The notes under the pieces are model-generated. The model had not been told where the DNA came from, ran no database searches, and worked only from the letters and a program-made list of their open reading frames with translations. From CAZCVI01 sp964502145 (lineage in GTDB: Bacteria > Acidobacteriota > Aminicenantia > UBA2199), in assembly GCA_964502145.1 (NCBI GenBank), contig CAZCVI010000072.1:1-38945 (forward strand): a DNA stretch of 38,945 nt, in the 5' to 3' direction. Below, piece after piece: positions 26,290 through 34,163 of this stretch. How positions within the stretch are numbered: position 1 is the stretch's first letter; each line of letters opens with the position of its first letter. Both the position numbers and the translations under genes were made by a program.

Positions 26290-27639
26290 ATGAGACTACA
26301 AACCAGACGAATTCTAGATCGCGCCTTTAGTGGGCTCGGTTTTTTTTCCATCTTCTTCTTATCCGCTTCTTTGATTATTCTATTGGCGCCCATTTTTTTA
26401 AAGGGAATCGGCGCATTTATTTTTAAAGGAACCGTGGAGTTCCGACGCTTGAATTATGAAAAATTCAACCGTGGCGATAAAGCGGAACTCGATAAAGAGT
26501 TTCAAGCTACCAGCCAAGTTCGTCAACCCGTTTATGAATTATTAGCCACCTTTCAACATGAATTGGATGAAGAAGAAATTCCTAACATTGTATCTTATAC
26601 AGCGGATTTTCGTTTGGTAAAAGAGTTGGTGCATGATCTGTTGGGTCATCAAGTGGGCCAAAACGAGGCGGTGATGATGCGCGATCGTTATGGAAATACC
26701 CGCTGGGACCAAGCGGAAACGACGATAAATAGACTGTTGTACATGGAAAAATGGGATTATTCCGATTCACGTGCGATGGGTAAAAAAGTGCTGGTGCCAC
26801 GGGCGACCTATTATAAAGGGATGTCGTTGGCTAAACTTTTTCCTTATCTCGAAGCCAATGCCAAGAAGATGTTATTGCCTCGGGTGACTTTTTATTGGCA
26901 ATTTATAAAGGATGCGTCCTTTGATTCCCATATTTTTGGCGGTATTGGTGCCGAGGTGTTGGGTACTATTTATCTTGTATTGGGTACCATGTTGTTTGCT
27001 ATTCCTATGGGTGTGATTGCAGCCGTGTATTTAACCGAGTTTGCCCGAGGAGATAGCAAGTTGGTCAGTGTTTTACGTGTATTTATCAGTACTTTAGCCG
27101 GAGTGCCCAGTATTGTTTTCGGATTGTTTGGACTCGCTTTTTTTATTAATACCGCCAAGGTTTCTAATTCAAAGAGTGTGTTGGCCGGGTCATTGACCTT
27201 GGCATTGTTAGTTTTGCCCACTATTATCCGCGCCTCTGAAGAAGCCATTCGCTCTGTGCCCCAGACCTATAAAGAAGCCGCGCTCAGTTTGGGGGCCAGT
27301 AAATTAAAAACTGTGGTGACTGTCATTTTACCTGCCGCGTTGCCTGGTATTTTAACTGGTATTGTGATTAGTATGGGCCGTGCTGCCGGTGAAACAGCGC
27401 CGATTATTTTTACAGCCGCAGTCAGTGTGGGTAAACCCTTATCACTGATAGAAACATTGAGCCAACCTACCCCTGCTTTACCGTGGAATATTTATAATCT
27501 GGTTACCGAGCACGAAGCTGTGGACCAAATCCGGCATGTTCAGTTTGGGATGGTGTTTACGCTGGTGCTCGTTGTATTACTTTTGAATCTGGCTGCCATT
27601 ATTATCAGGGCCAGGATATCGAAAAAATTGCGAGGATAA
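26290..27639 (+). CDS. pstA: Phosphate ABC transporter permease PstA with a large insertion
   Basis: The 449-residue protein is much longer than the usual 280-300. After the first membrane helix (about 13-40) a soluble, charged segment of roughly 155 residues (about 48-205) is inserted; it has acidic and aromatic helices and no domain I recognise. The permease core follows, with the signature KEAALSLGASKLKTVVTVIL. I chose ATG 26290, directly after pstC; an in-frame upstream start would overlap pstC by 40 nt. The insertion probably lies on the periplasmic side, where it could contact PstS; that is inferred from topology. Confidence 0.9.
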   Translation: MRLQTRRILDRAFSGLGFFSIFFLSASLIILLAPIFLKGIGAFIFKGTVEFRRLNYEKFNRGDKAELDKEFQATSQVRQPVYELLATFQHELDEEEIPNIVSYTADFRLVKELVHDLLGHQVGQNEAVMMRDRYGNTRWDQAETTINRLLYMEKWDYSDSRAMGKKVLVPRATYYKGMSLAKLFPYLEANAKKMLLPRVTFYWQFIKDASFDSHIFGGIGAEVLGTIYLVLGTMLFAIPMGVIAAVYLTEFARGDSKLVSVLRVFISTLAGVPSIVFGLFGLAFFINTAKVSNSKSVLAGSLTLALLVLPTIIRASEEAIRSVPQTYKEAALSLGASKLKTVVTVILPAALPGILTGIVISMGRAAGETAPIIFTAAVSVGKPLSLIETLSQPTPALPWNIYNLVTEHEAVDQIRHVQFGMVFTLVLVVLLLNLAAIIIRARISKKLRG

Positions 27640-27641
27640 CT

Positions 27642-28490
27642 ATGATGTCAGCCATTACCCATAAAACACATGAAACAGCGCTCCCGTTATTTATCAATTC
27701 AGTCGAACAGCCCCGGGAGGCTGGAGTGGCTTTAAAAGATACCCATGTGAATGCCGAGAATTTCTCTATTTATTATGGAACGAATCAGGCTATAAAGAAT
27801 GTTAATCTGTCTATTACTGGTCAGCAAGTCACCGCTATCATCGGGCCCAGTGGGTGTGGCAAGAGTACTTTTTTGCGGGCGATCAATCGCATGAATGATC
27901 TTATTCCCAATTGTCGTACCACCGGGAAATTAATATTTGATGGCGAGGATATTTATGGGTCTTATGTAGACCCCGTGTTGTTGCGGCGGCGGGTAGGCAT
28001 GGTGTTTCAGAAACCCAATCCGTTCCCTAAATCTATTTTTGATAATATTGCTTATGGACCCCGTTTGAATGCTGGGAAGAGTAAAAACCAGTTGTATGAG
28101 ACAGTGGAGAAAAGTTTGAAGCGGGCTGGTTTGTGGGAAGAAGTGAAAGACCGGTTGAATCAGAGTGCATTAGGTTTATCTGGTGGTCAGCAGCAGCGTC
28201 TGTGTATTGCCCGTGCTTTGGCTGTTGAACCGGAAATCTTATTAATGGATGAACCCACTTCTGCTTTAGACCCCCGTGCTACATCGCGTATTGAGGATTT
28301 GATAGGGGAGTTACGTGGTCAGTATACTATTATTATAGTCACCCATAACATGCAGCAAGCCGCTCGTGTGTCAGACAAAACCGCGTTTTTTTACGAGGGT
28401 GATTTGATTGAGTTTGCGCCTACGGCCCAGCTTTTCACCAAGCCCCTCCAACGCAAAACCGAAGAATACATCACCGGTCGCTTCGGTTAG
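27642..28490 (+). CDS. pstB: Phosphate ABC transporter ATPase PstB
   Basis: The 282-residue ATPase energises phosphate uptake. It has Walker A (GPSGCGKST), the Q-loop (FQKPNPFPKS, typical of PstB), signature LSGGQQQR, Walker B (EILLMDEPTSALDP) and the H-loop ITHNMQ. An N-terminal extension of about 40 residues precedes the core. It starts 2 nt after pstA (ATG 27642, with another ATG directly after it). A small hairpin (GGGGAC/GTCCCC, 28490-28504) sits at the stop codon, without a T-run. Confidence 0.96.
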   Translation: MMSAITHKTHETALPLFINSVEQPREAGVALKDTHVNAENFSIYYGTNQAIKNVNLSITGQQVTAIIGPSGCGKSTFLRAINRMNDLIPNCRTTGKLIFDGEDIYGSYVDPVLLRRRVGMVFQKPNPFPKSIFDNIAYGPRLNAGKSKNQLYETVEKSLKRAGLWEEVKDRLNQSALGLSGGQQQRLCIARALAVEPEILLMDEPTSALDPRATSRIEDLIGELRGQYTIIIVTHNMQQAARVSDKTAFFYEGDLIEFAPTAQLFTKPLQRKTEEYITGRFG

Positions 28491-28581
28491 GGGACTGCGT
28501 CCCCATTTACTATGAAACCTTTGTGTGTGTGCCCTTTTGGTGACTGATCGTTGAGTCCTTTAAATAGGAAAAGAGGTAATT

Positions 28582-28590
28582 TGGTATAAT
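28582..28590 (+). promoter_or_regulatory. Extended -10 promoter before phoU
   Basis: TGGTATAAT is a perfect extended -10 (TG-N-TATAAT), 22 nt before the phoU ATG. It lacks a -35 at the right distance. It would let phoU be made apart from the pst genes. Confidence 0.55.
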
Positions 28591-28612
28591 GGTTAAATTA
28601 GGAGAATAAAAT

Positions 28613-29290
28613 ATGGCGAAACATTTACAGCGTGCGATAAATCAATTAATGGAGCAGTTGATTGCCTTGAGTGCCAAGGTAGAGAACAGTGTCAAGCGGA
28701 GCGTGCAGTCTTTGGAAGAGAATGATATTCCATTGGCTGAGCAGGTCATCAAAGATGATAGTGAGATTGATAAGCGCGAGATAGATATAGAAGAGGAGTG
28801 CCTCAAGATTTTTGCCTTGCATCAGCCCGTGGCTGTTGATCTTCGGTATCTCGTAGCCGTGTTGAAGATCAACAATGATCTAGAGCGTATCGGTGATTTA
28901 GGTCAGAACATTGCCGGACATACATTACGGATATTGCGAAACCCTGTTTTAGTCAAGCCAGTCCAGTTGGATGTAACACCTATATACCAGAAAGTGCAGA
29001 TCATGTTGAAAAAGAGTATTGATGCCATAGTGAATTTAGATGTCAAGACCGCCGGTGAGATATTAAAAGCCGATGATGAAGTGGATCGTTTGCATCGTGA
29101 TTATGCGCAACGTGTCGTAGAAGAGATTCGCAAGAACCCGGATAAGGCCGAAGTGTTGATACAATATATACATGTCGCCCGTCATCTCGAACGTATTGCC
29201 GATCATACCACCAATATTGCCGAGGATGTCATTTATCTTATTGAAGGAGAGATTGTCCGGCACAGCAGTTTTGCGCAAAATCGTGGCTAG
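28613..29290 (+). CDS. phoU: Phosphate signalling protein PhoU
   Basis: The 225-residue helical protein links PstB to the phosphate sensor kinase and represses the Pho response when phosphate is plentiful. It has two three-helix repeats with the metal-binding boxes: DLRYLVAVLKINNDLERIGD in the first and YIHVARHLERIADHTTNIAED in the second. AGGAG lies before ATG 28613. It closes the pst operon but has its own extended -10 in the 122-bp gap. Confidence 0.95.
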   Translation: MAKHLQRAINQLMEQLIALSAKVENSVKRSVQSLEENDIPLAEQVIKDDSEIDKREIDIEEECLKIFALHQPVAVDLRYLVAVLKINNDLERIGDLGQNIAGHTLRILRNPVLVKPVQLDVTPIYQKVQIMLKKSIDAIVNLDVKTAGEILKADDEVDRLHRDYAQRVVEEIRKNPDKAEVLIQYIHVARHLERIADHTTNIAEDVIYLIEGEIVRHSSFAQNRG

Positions 29291-29358
29291 AATTGTCACT
29301 TCTTTTCCTGGGAATACTGCCATCATTTTTAAAAAGCACCATGGATAATAATGGCAAA

Positions 29359-29472
29359 CTGGACTATCTGGACTTACTGGACTTACTGGACTTACTGGAC
29401 AATCTGGACAAAATTCAAAGGTTCTGGAATATCCAGTTAGTCCAGAAAGTCCAGTATGTCCAGAAAGTCCAG
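29359..29472. repeat. Inverted repeat built from 9-nt tandem units
   Basis: The left arm (29359-29409) has six copies of a CTGGACTTA-like unit. The right arm (about 29432-29472) has about five copies of its complement (GTCCAGAAA-type). Arms and units can pair in several registers across a 22-nt loop. The design is the same as the element after trxB (9046-9119), with a different unit. It may terminate phoU transcription. Confidence 0.75.
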
Positions 29473-29594
29473 TCTTCCCATTAACTTGGCCGTGGATTCA
29501 GTTCTAACAGCGTTATTGCAAACAATTTTGAAATAGCAATAAATAACCGAAAGGGGATAATAAAAAAAATCTTTTTTTTTATTGGGCAGGACTC

Positions 29595-29622
29595 TTGACT
29601 TTTTTTAACTATTCTATATAAT
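29595..29622 (+). promoter_or_regulatory. Promoter of the 64-residue gene
   Basis: TTGACT (29595-29600) and TATAAT (29617-29622) are 16 nt apart, 53 nt before the ATG at 29676. Confidence 0.65.
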
Positions 29623-29675
29623 TATGTCCCGTAGAATAGTATCGAAGGAACAGGTTAAATTACGAGGAGGAAAAA

Positions 29676-29870
29676 ATGCCGCATTTGACACGTTATGAAA
29701 GTTTAGCGAAAAGGGACGGAAAAAATGATGCTTACATTGACGTTTACAAAAAGGCAAAACTTGAGACAGCAATCGAGCTTTTGCAAAATGGTGTCAATAT
29801 TTATATTATTCTCAAATCGACCAAACTTCCTAAGAGAGAGATTCGAAAATTGGCGGCCACTATTCATTAG
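29676..29870 (+). CDS. Small protein resembling the C-terminal tail of PD-(D/E)xK transposase-like proteins
   Basis: The 64-residue product (starting MPHLTRYESLAKRDGKNDAY) ends in a helix pair KLETAIELLQNGVNIYIILK and STKLPKREIRKLA. This resembles the helical tail of Rpn/PDDEXK-family transposase-like proteins, where a growing helix is followed by a short winged motif. It has its own promoter and a strong GGAGGA ribosome binding site, so it may be a live small gene; alternatively it is the orphan tail of a lost one. Confidence 0.55.
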   Translation: MPHLTRYESLAKRDGKNDAYIDVYKKAKLETAIELLQNGVNIYIILKSTKLPKREIRKLAATIH

Positions 29871-30178
29871 GCCGGGAAAAAAAACGGAAATATAGAAAAG
29901 AGGTAACCTTCAGGACAAAACAGATTTTACAATATATATTTTTACCATATATATATTGTATATGTATTGTATATATATTATATATATGACGTATTGCCTT
30001 TAAGGTATAGCAATAGGTACCGGTATGCCTTTTTGTCTGGATGTCGACTTTAGGAAGTAACCCATAACTCTGAAAAACCACCAACCAATTGACATCACAT
30101 TCTGATTCATATACAATAAATCCATGAATAAATATCTGTTTGACGCAAATAAACCGATAGATTCAGGATAGGTGATAC
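29871..30178. other. AT-rich gap
   Basis: No credible gene. A block of alternating TA (29930-29990) can fold on itself or act as an unwinding site. The right edge leads into the schlafen-like remnant without a clear promoter. Confidence 0.5.
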
Positions 30179-30473
30179 ATGCTAAAAAGTGAACTTCTCG
30201 AAATAATTGCCAATGGAGAAAACTCAGGTGTTGAGTTTAAACGCGATGATGATGTGTTGCCAGTTGCAGGCACATCGTTTGACTTCCTCGATTTGGATCG
30301 ATTGAATTATTATCTGGAAAGCATAATCAAAGACCCTGACATGCCAAAAACAAAGGAAGAATGGAGTGATCATCTCTTGGGTTTAGGTTTTTCTGAATGG
30401 TGTAGAACCCATATTTGAAGCCACCGAAGACTATCTGAAAACCATTTTACCCCGTAAAAGAGTCACTGATTGA
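30179..30473 (+). pseudogene. Remnant of a schlafen/AlbA_2-type ATP-dependent helicase-like gene
   Basis: The start MLKSELLEIIANGENSGVEF matches the opening of AlbA_2 (schlafen-type) domains (a G-E-x-x-x-V-E-F-K box). The frame then jumps to LDLDRLNYYLESIIKDPDMP and EEWSDHLLGLGF, which normally lies over a hundred residues later. It ends at a stop after FSEWCRTHI. In the next frame NGVEPIFEATEDYLKTILPR is readable up to 30473, again a piece from further along such proteins. The gene has at least two internal deletions and a frameshift. Confidence 0.6.
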
Positions 30474-30494
30474 ATTTGGACTCACAGAAGACTA

Positions 30495-30683
30495 TTATTT
30501 ATCATAAGGTAAAAGCTCTGGTCTTTTTGCGGCGATGTTCATCACATCCATCATATATGTTTTGAAAAATTCTTCCGGTGCATTTAATATCTGACCGTCT
30601 GTGGTAAATTCCAATTGATAGGTATGGGTTTCCGCACCATCATTGAAATACCCGGCTTCTAATTTGGAAAAAATGGTTGATAT
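30495..30683 (-). pseudogene. Unidentified gene fragment
   Basis: A minus-strand frame of 62 codons between two stops reads SKLEAGYFNDGAETHTYQLE, then NAPEEFFKTYMMDVMNIAAK and ends RPELLPYDK. It looks like real coding sequence by residue mix but has no start codon or ribosome binding site, and I do not recognise the family. Probably the 3' end of a lost gene. Confidence 0.35.
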
Positions 30684-30726
30684 TTAAGCGGCACGAAACC
30701 CAATTGGATTCCCTGGGGCGAAGGAT

Positions 30727-30888
30727 TTAGAAATGAAGATGTAGACGCGACATCCTTGTCGCATTAAAATAACCCAGCCACTTAATCACCTTATACGAAC
30801 ATTTTGCCCCCACACACCGATACAACACATTCCCATGCCTGTCCATACACGTGACAAATTTCTTCCGTTCCTGCCTTTTCCCCTCCAT
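30727..30888 (-). CDS. Doubtful 53-residue protein with paired cysteines
   Basis: ATG 30888 opens MEGKRQERKKFVTCMDRHGN, followed by LYRCVGAKCSYKVIKWLGY; the C-x12-C-x5-C spacing could be part of a zinc ribbon. The last 12 residues are read from a REP-like repeat, and the KWLGY-coding segment recurs near 38645, so this may be a mobile repeat rather than a gene. No good ribosome binding site. Confidence 0.25.
   Translation of the reverse strand: MEGKRQERKKFVTCMDRHGNVLYRCVGAKCSYKVIKWLGYFNATRMSRLHLHF
30741..30783 (+). repeat. REP-like palindrome with a conserved flank
   Basis: GTAGAC is followed by the hairpin GCGACA-TCCT-TGTCGC, then a flank ending AATAACCCAGCCACTT. The hairpin recurs at 38488 and 38619 and the flank at 38643-38656. 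It belongs to the dispersed family listed at 38488. Confidence 0.7.
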
Positions 30889-30942
30889 AAAAAAAACTTG
30901 CCCATTTCCATTTGAGGCAAAACAGTAGGAGATGATTTGGAC

Positions 30943-30971
30943 TTGACATTATCCTGAAATAAATCTAAAAT
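30943..30971 (+). promoter_or_regulatory. Strong promoter giving a near-leaderless radical SAM message
   Basis: TTGACA (30943-30948) and TAAAAT (30966-30971) are 17 nt apart, identical in form to the trxB promoter. The ATG at 30980 begins about 2 nt after the expected start of transcription, and there is no room for a Shine-Dalgarno sequence. Confidence 0.7.
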
Positions 30972-30979
30972 ATATCTGA

Positions 30980-32056
30980 ATGAAAAAAAAGAAAATATCG
31001 GACATAAAAGTCGGTTATGCCTGCAATAACAATTGCGTTCACTGTGTGATTTCAGACAACAGAGATGCCTTACTTGCGCAACATGCATCTATAAACCGTA
31101 CCTTTGCAGAGTGTAAACAGGAAATTTTAAATGCAAAATTAATGGGAACTGATGAAATTGTCCTAACAGGTGGCGAAGCGACAATCAGAAAGGATTTCCT
31201 TGATTTGCTTTCAATAATTTATGAACAAGGTCTGCGAGTAAATTTGCAGTCCAACGGCAGAGCATTCTACGATTATGAATTTGCAAAAAAAACAGCAGCG
31301 TTCCCCAATATATATTTTACCTTGGCGTTGCACGGGCATAATGCGGAGTTTCATGATCGAATTACCCAGAAAAATGGTAGCTTCAAAGAAACCACTACCG
31401 GTATTCGGAATCTCTTGGAATCTAATAAATTTGTTAGTATCAAATTGGTCTTATCCAAATTTAATTATAAATACTTAAATGAATTAATCGAGCTTCTGGA
31501 CGATTTAAAAATTAGACATTTTAATCTGGCTTTTCCACACGGGTTAGGCAATGCATCCCGTTATTTTTTCGACGTTGTTCCAAAATATTCCGAGGTGAAG
31601 GATTATATAATATCAGCACTTGAACATAGCATCAAAAAAAACATCCTTTTTGAAACTGAAGCAATACCCTATTGTTTTCTGGAGGGCTATGAAGAATTTG
31701 CATCCGAACATTTCTCTGTTGAAAATCAAATTGAGGTCAGAGCCATAGAACGATACACGGATAATTGGCATACAAAAAGGTTGTCTATTAAAAAAAAGGG
31801 GGAGAAATGCATACAATGCCTTTTTTCGGAAATTTGCGAAGGCCCCTGGGTTGAATATATTGAAAACTATGGGGATAGCGAGTTAAAACCAATTGAGATC
31901 ACTGCGAAAAATATGATGTATATTCTGAAAAAATTCCAGACGATTAAAGATTTCCGCTCTGGAAAAAAAATAGCTCCGATTAATCGAGATGTCTGCCAAG
32001 AGATCAACGAGAAATCAATGAGTCTTCAAACCAGAAATAACAAAGAAAACGGGTAA
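30980..32056 (+). CDS. Radical SAM enzyme with C-terminal auxiliary cysteines
   Basis: The 358-residue protein has the radical SAM cluster motif near its start (ACNNNCVHC, Cys15, Cys19 and Cys22) and the SAM-binding LTGGEATIR (62-70). The C-terminal part has Cys277, Cys280 and Cys286 (KCIQCLFSEICEG), plus Cys232, which could hold an auxiliary Fe-S cluster as in twitch/SPASM peptide maturases. There is no N-terminal recognition domain. It is followed 6 nt later by a small zinc-binding protein gene. It runs toward the RiPP operon and its end is 262 nt from that operon's last gene. It is a candidate second maturase; the usual partner of HxsB is HxsC, but I cannot claim that this is HxsC. Its role in the peptide pathway is inferred from position. 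Confidence 0.85.
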   Translation: MKKKKISDIKVGYACNNNCVHCVISDNRDALLAQHASINRTFAECKQEILNAKLMGTDEIVLTGGEATIRKDFLDLLSIIYEQGLRVNLQSNGRAFYDYEFAKKTAAFPNIYFTLALHGHNAEFHDRITQKNGSFKETTTGIRNLLESNKFVSIKLVLSKFNYKYLNELIELLDDLKIRHFNLAFPHGLGNASRYFFDVVPKYSEVKDYIISALEHSIKKNILFETEAIPYCFLEGYEEFASEHFSVENQIEVRAIERYTDNWHTKRLSIKKKGEKCIQCLFSEICEGPWVEYIENYGDSELKPIEITAKNMMYILKKFQTIKDFRSGKKIAPINRDVCQEINEKSMSLQTRNNKENG

Positions 32057-32062
32057 TAACAA

Positions 32063-32299
32063 TTGAGATGCTGGAAATGTGAAAACGAAGCAATCGGGAT
32101 ATGCCGATTCTGTGGACGAGGCGTTTGTACCAATCATATGGAAGAAAAAACTTACTTAATCAGCACCCATATGGATGATGAAGGCAATTTGTATGCGCTT
32201 CCAGTTGGCGATGCCCTTTTTTGCGGGAAATGTAAACCCGCCCCTCAACCTGTAATTGTTTCGGATAAAAATTTCAAAAGAAAGTTAGAAACCAATTGA
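32063..32299 (+). CDS. Small zinc-binding protein
   Basis: The 78-residue protein has three Cys pairs, CWKC (3-6), CRFC (14-17) and CGKC (54-57), and a CTNH (22-25), enough ligands for two zinc sites in a B-box/zinc-ribbon-like fold. It must start at TTG 32063, because a stop lies two codons upstream and there is no ATG. It follows the radical SAM gene by 6 nt and is probably translated by coupling. Its 3' end is 19 nt from the convergent hxsB-like gene. It might assist the neighbouring radical SAM enzyme; function unknown. Confidence 0.75.
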   Translation: MRCWKCENEAIGICRFCGRGVCTNHMEEKTYLISTHMDDEGNLYALPVGDALFCGKCKPAPQPVIVSDKNFKRKLETN

Positions 32300-32318
32300 G
32301 TCTGCTGAAAAATAGGTC

Positions 32319-33764
32319 TTAACGATTAATAACGCTATTCAAAGATGAATTTAACATCTTATCTAACTTGATTCCAATCAGTATCCGTTTGATATCCTTG
32401 GGCTCGTTTATTATTTTATCCATCACATAGCCAAATACCATTTTAAATTGCTTGCAATGATTGTCCTTATGCACCGACGTCTGCAAACTATTTGTCACCG
32501 CGCGACTTAAGACTGGACATAGACCACAAAATGGTTTATAAACACACGCATCGCAGAGATAGTTCTCGTTGATGGACGCTGAGATGAGCGCCTTTGATTT
32601 TTCCGATGAAAGCACTTGCTGGTAATTGTCTTTTTTCACATTGCCCAGAACATAATATTTATCAGACCTGCCTTCATCACACGAATAAATGTCACCGTTA
32701 TAATTATATGCCAATTGGCCAGTTACGATGCCGCAAGGACTTCTTAAGTCAAGAAAGTTTGGGTCTACTGAAGTATTCAGCTTTCTTAGTATAAGCTCCA
32801 CATAAGACTCGACCATCACAACACCTTTTTTGTTCAGGGAAAAAATATAATCCACGGATTTCTGCCAAAAATCCAAATACTCCTCCATTGTATACCCTAT
32901 TTTGTCCCATACATGTAAGGCGACTCCCAGGTAATCCAGATACTTCAGCCTAATATTTTGTTGCCCATGCTTTAGGTATTCATCAATAATTTCTTTCCAA
33001 TAAGGAAGTGAATGACGGGTAGTTACCATAAGCATGCCTACATTAACCCCCCTTTTTTTTAACTTCGTCATATTCTCAACAACGGTATCGTATGTATCCC
33101 CACCCCCGAAAAATTGCCGGTTCTGGTTGTGTACATACTTTGGCCCGTCAAGGGAGGTGGTTACTTTAACCTGATACTCATTTAAAAACTCAATCATCTC
33201 ATCCTTCAGCAATGAGAGGTTGGTAACGATTGCAAATGAAATGATCTTTTTCTTTTCCTTATTTTTTTCGTGAGCTTTTTTTACTAGATACTGAACAATA
33301 TCAAAGGCGATCAAGGATTCTCCGCCTTGGAATTCAATTAAAACTACAGGCGATGGCGATTGGAAAATAAAATCCAATATAGAGTCCACGGTGTTTTGAT
33401 CCATGGTTTCATCAACCCTGGAAGGTATTTGCGCGTTGGAGTGACAATAAATGCAAACATGATTACAACGTGTTGTAGGTACCACGATATGCAACGAAGG
33501 CCATGTATAAAAATAATGATATCTTTTTTTGTAATTCTCAATGATTTGATTTATGTTATCCTCAGTAACTATAATGCCATTCAACAGCAGTGAGTTGTAT
33601 AAGGGTGCATCGACTTCATATTTTAAAAGCTTTAAATACTCTGCATTGGAGAGAATCGCCCATCCACCATGATCGGTGGTTAATATAACATGATCTCCCT
33701 TTTTGCAAAACCTAAAAAAATTGAGTTGAAAATTCTTTGTATTATTTGCAGGATTGCTAATCAT
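32319..33764 (-). CDS. hxsB: HxsB-like radical SAM/SPASM peptide maturase
   Basis: The 481-residue protein has an N-terminal region (about 12-90, NFFRFCKKGDHVILTTDHGG) like that of His-Xaa-Ser system maturase HxsB. The radical SAM motif RCNHVCIYC (Cys100, Cys104, Cys107) and FQGGES (145-150) follow. A SPASM domain has seven Cys (344, 362, 404, 407, 413, 416, 437) for two auxiliary Fe-S clusters. Such enzymes modify residues of a precursor peptide by radical chemistry. The start at ATG 33764 has GAGGG upstream. It is the last gene of the six-gene operon, directly after the hxsD-like gene. The assignment to HxsB rests on the N-terminal pattern, the SPASM and the HxsD neighbour. Confidence 0.8.
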   Translation of the reverse strand: MISNPANNTKNFQLNFFRFCKKGDHVILTTDHGGWAILSNAEYLKLLKYEVDAPLYNSLLLNGIIVTEDNINQIIENYKKRYHYFYTWPSLHIVVPTTRCNHVCIYCHSNAQIPSRVDETMDQNTVDSILDFIFQSPSPVVLIEFQGGESLIAFDIVQYLVKKAHEKNKEKKKIISFAIVTNLSLLKDEMIEFLNEYQVKVTTSLDGPKYVHNQNRQFFGGGDTYDTVVENMTKLKKRGVNVGMLMVTTRHSLPYWKEIIDEYLKHGQQNIRLKYLDYLGVALHVWDKIGYTMEEYLDFWQKSVDYIFSLNKKGVVMVESYVELILRKLNTSVDPNFLDLRSPCGIVTGQLAYNYNGDIYSCDEGRSDKYYVLGNVKKDNYQQVLSSEKSKALISASINENYLCDACVYKPFCGLCPVLSRAVTNSLQTSVHKDNHCKQFKMVFGYVMDKIINEPKDIKRILIGIKLDKMLNSSLNSVINR

Positions 33765-33779
33765 TATAATGCCCTCATA

Positions 33780-34163
33780 TCAGTCGGGAATAGTTTTGCT
33801 ATGATCAGAGCAATCAGTCACAAATAATGCCTTTTTTAAAATAGCCTCTCTGAGCTCTCTGTTTCTATCTGATTGTATTAAATAGGTCGCATATGCGATA
33901 AGTGTCTCGTTAAATTTCCAGACAAAATCCTTGATGCTTTTTGTTTTATCTTTAAGAAAGGCCTCAATCAAAATCGTTTCATTTTCTGGCGCGTTAATGA
34001 GTACATTCACTTCTTCAGCCAAATGATGGGCAGCGAATTTAATGGCCTCCAGCGAGAAGACACGGGTACTTATCTTTATTGAGCAATAACACTCTTTTTC
34101 ATCAAACAAAATATTGCCAAGCTTATCCAGACTTTTTAAATCCATATTCCTTTCATTTATCAT
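33780..34163 (-). CDS. hxsD: HxsD-like protein
   Basis: The 127-residue protein has the HxsD-family core: FSLEAIKFAAHHLAEEVNVL, then a hydrophilic strand and a helix, ending NRELREAILKKALF. HxsD accompanies HxsB in His-Xaa-Ser systems; its action is not established, though an N-terminal beta/alpha part like a peptide-recognition element would fit. Start ATG 34163 overlaps the M50 gene by 11 nt and has GGAGGG in front. The 40 N-terminal residues before the core are longer than in most HxsD proteins I recall. Confidence 0.65.
   Translation of the reverse strand: MINERNMDLKSLDKLGNILFDEKECYCSIKISTRVFSLEAIKFAAHHLAEEVNVLINAPENETILIEAFLKDKTKSIKDFVWKFNETLIAYATYLIQSDRNRELREAILKKALFVTDCSDHSKTIPD

Larger units (their letters stand above)
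29291..29675. other. Intergenic region after phoU
   Basis: It holds a large inverted repeat made of 9-nt units (29359-29472), A/T tracts (29565-29610) and the promoter of the next small gene (29595-29622). A plus-strand frame across the repeat (29293-29484) is only the repeat read as Leu-Asp triplets and is not credible. Confidence 0.6.
30474..30979. other. Region of gene fragments and a REP-like element
   Basis: No intact gene of normal length lies here. It contains a minus-strand fragment (30495-30683), a REP-like repeat (30741-30783), a doubtful 53-residue minus-strand frame (30727-30888) and the promoter of the radical SAM gene (30943-30971). Confidence 0.5.

Noticed and set aside
28490..28504. 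Terminator between pstB and phoU
   Set aside because: The 6-bp GGGGAC/GTCCCC hairpin has no T-run and overlaps the pstB stop; at most a weak pause.
29293..29484. Small plus-strand protein with Leu-Asp repeats
   Set aside because: The frame is only the 9-nt inverted repeat read in one frame, and the start has no ribosome binding site.
33360..33593. Plus-strand small gene inside hxsB
   Set aside because: Antisense to the radical SAM motif region of hxsB with no supporting signals.
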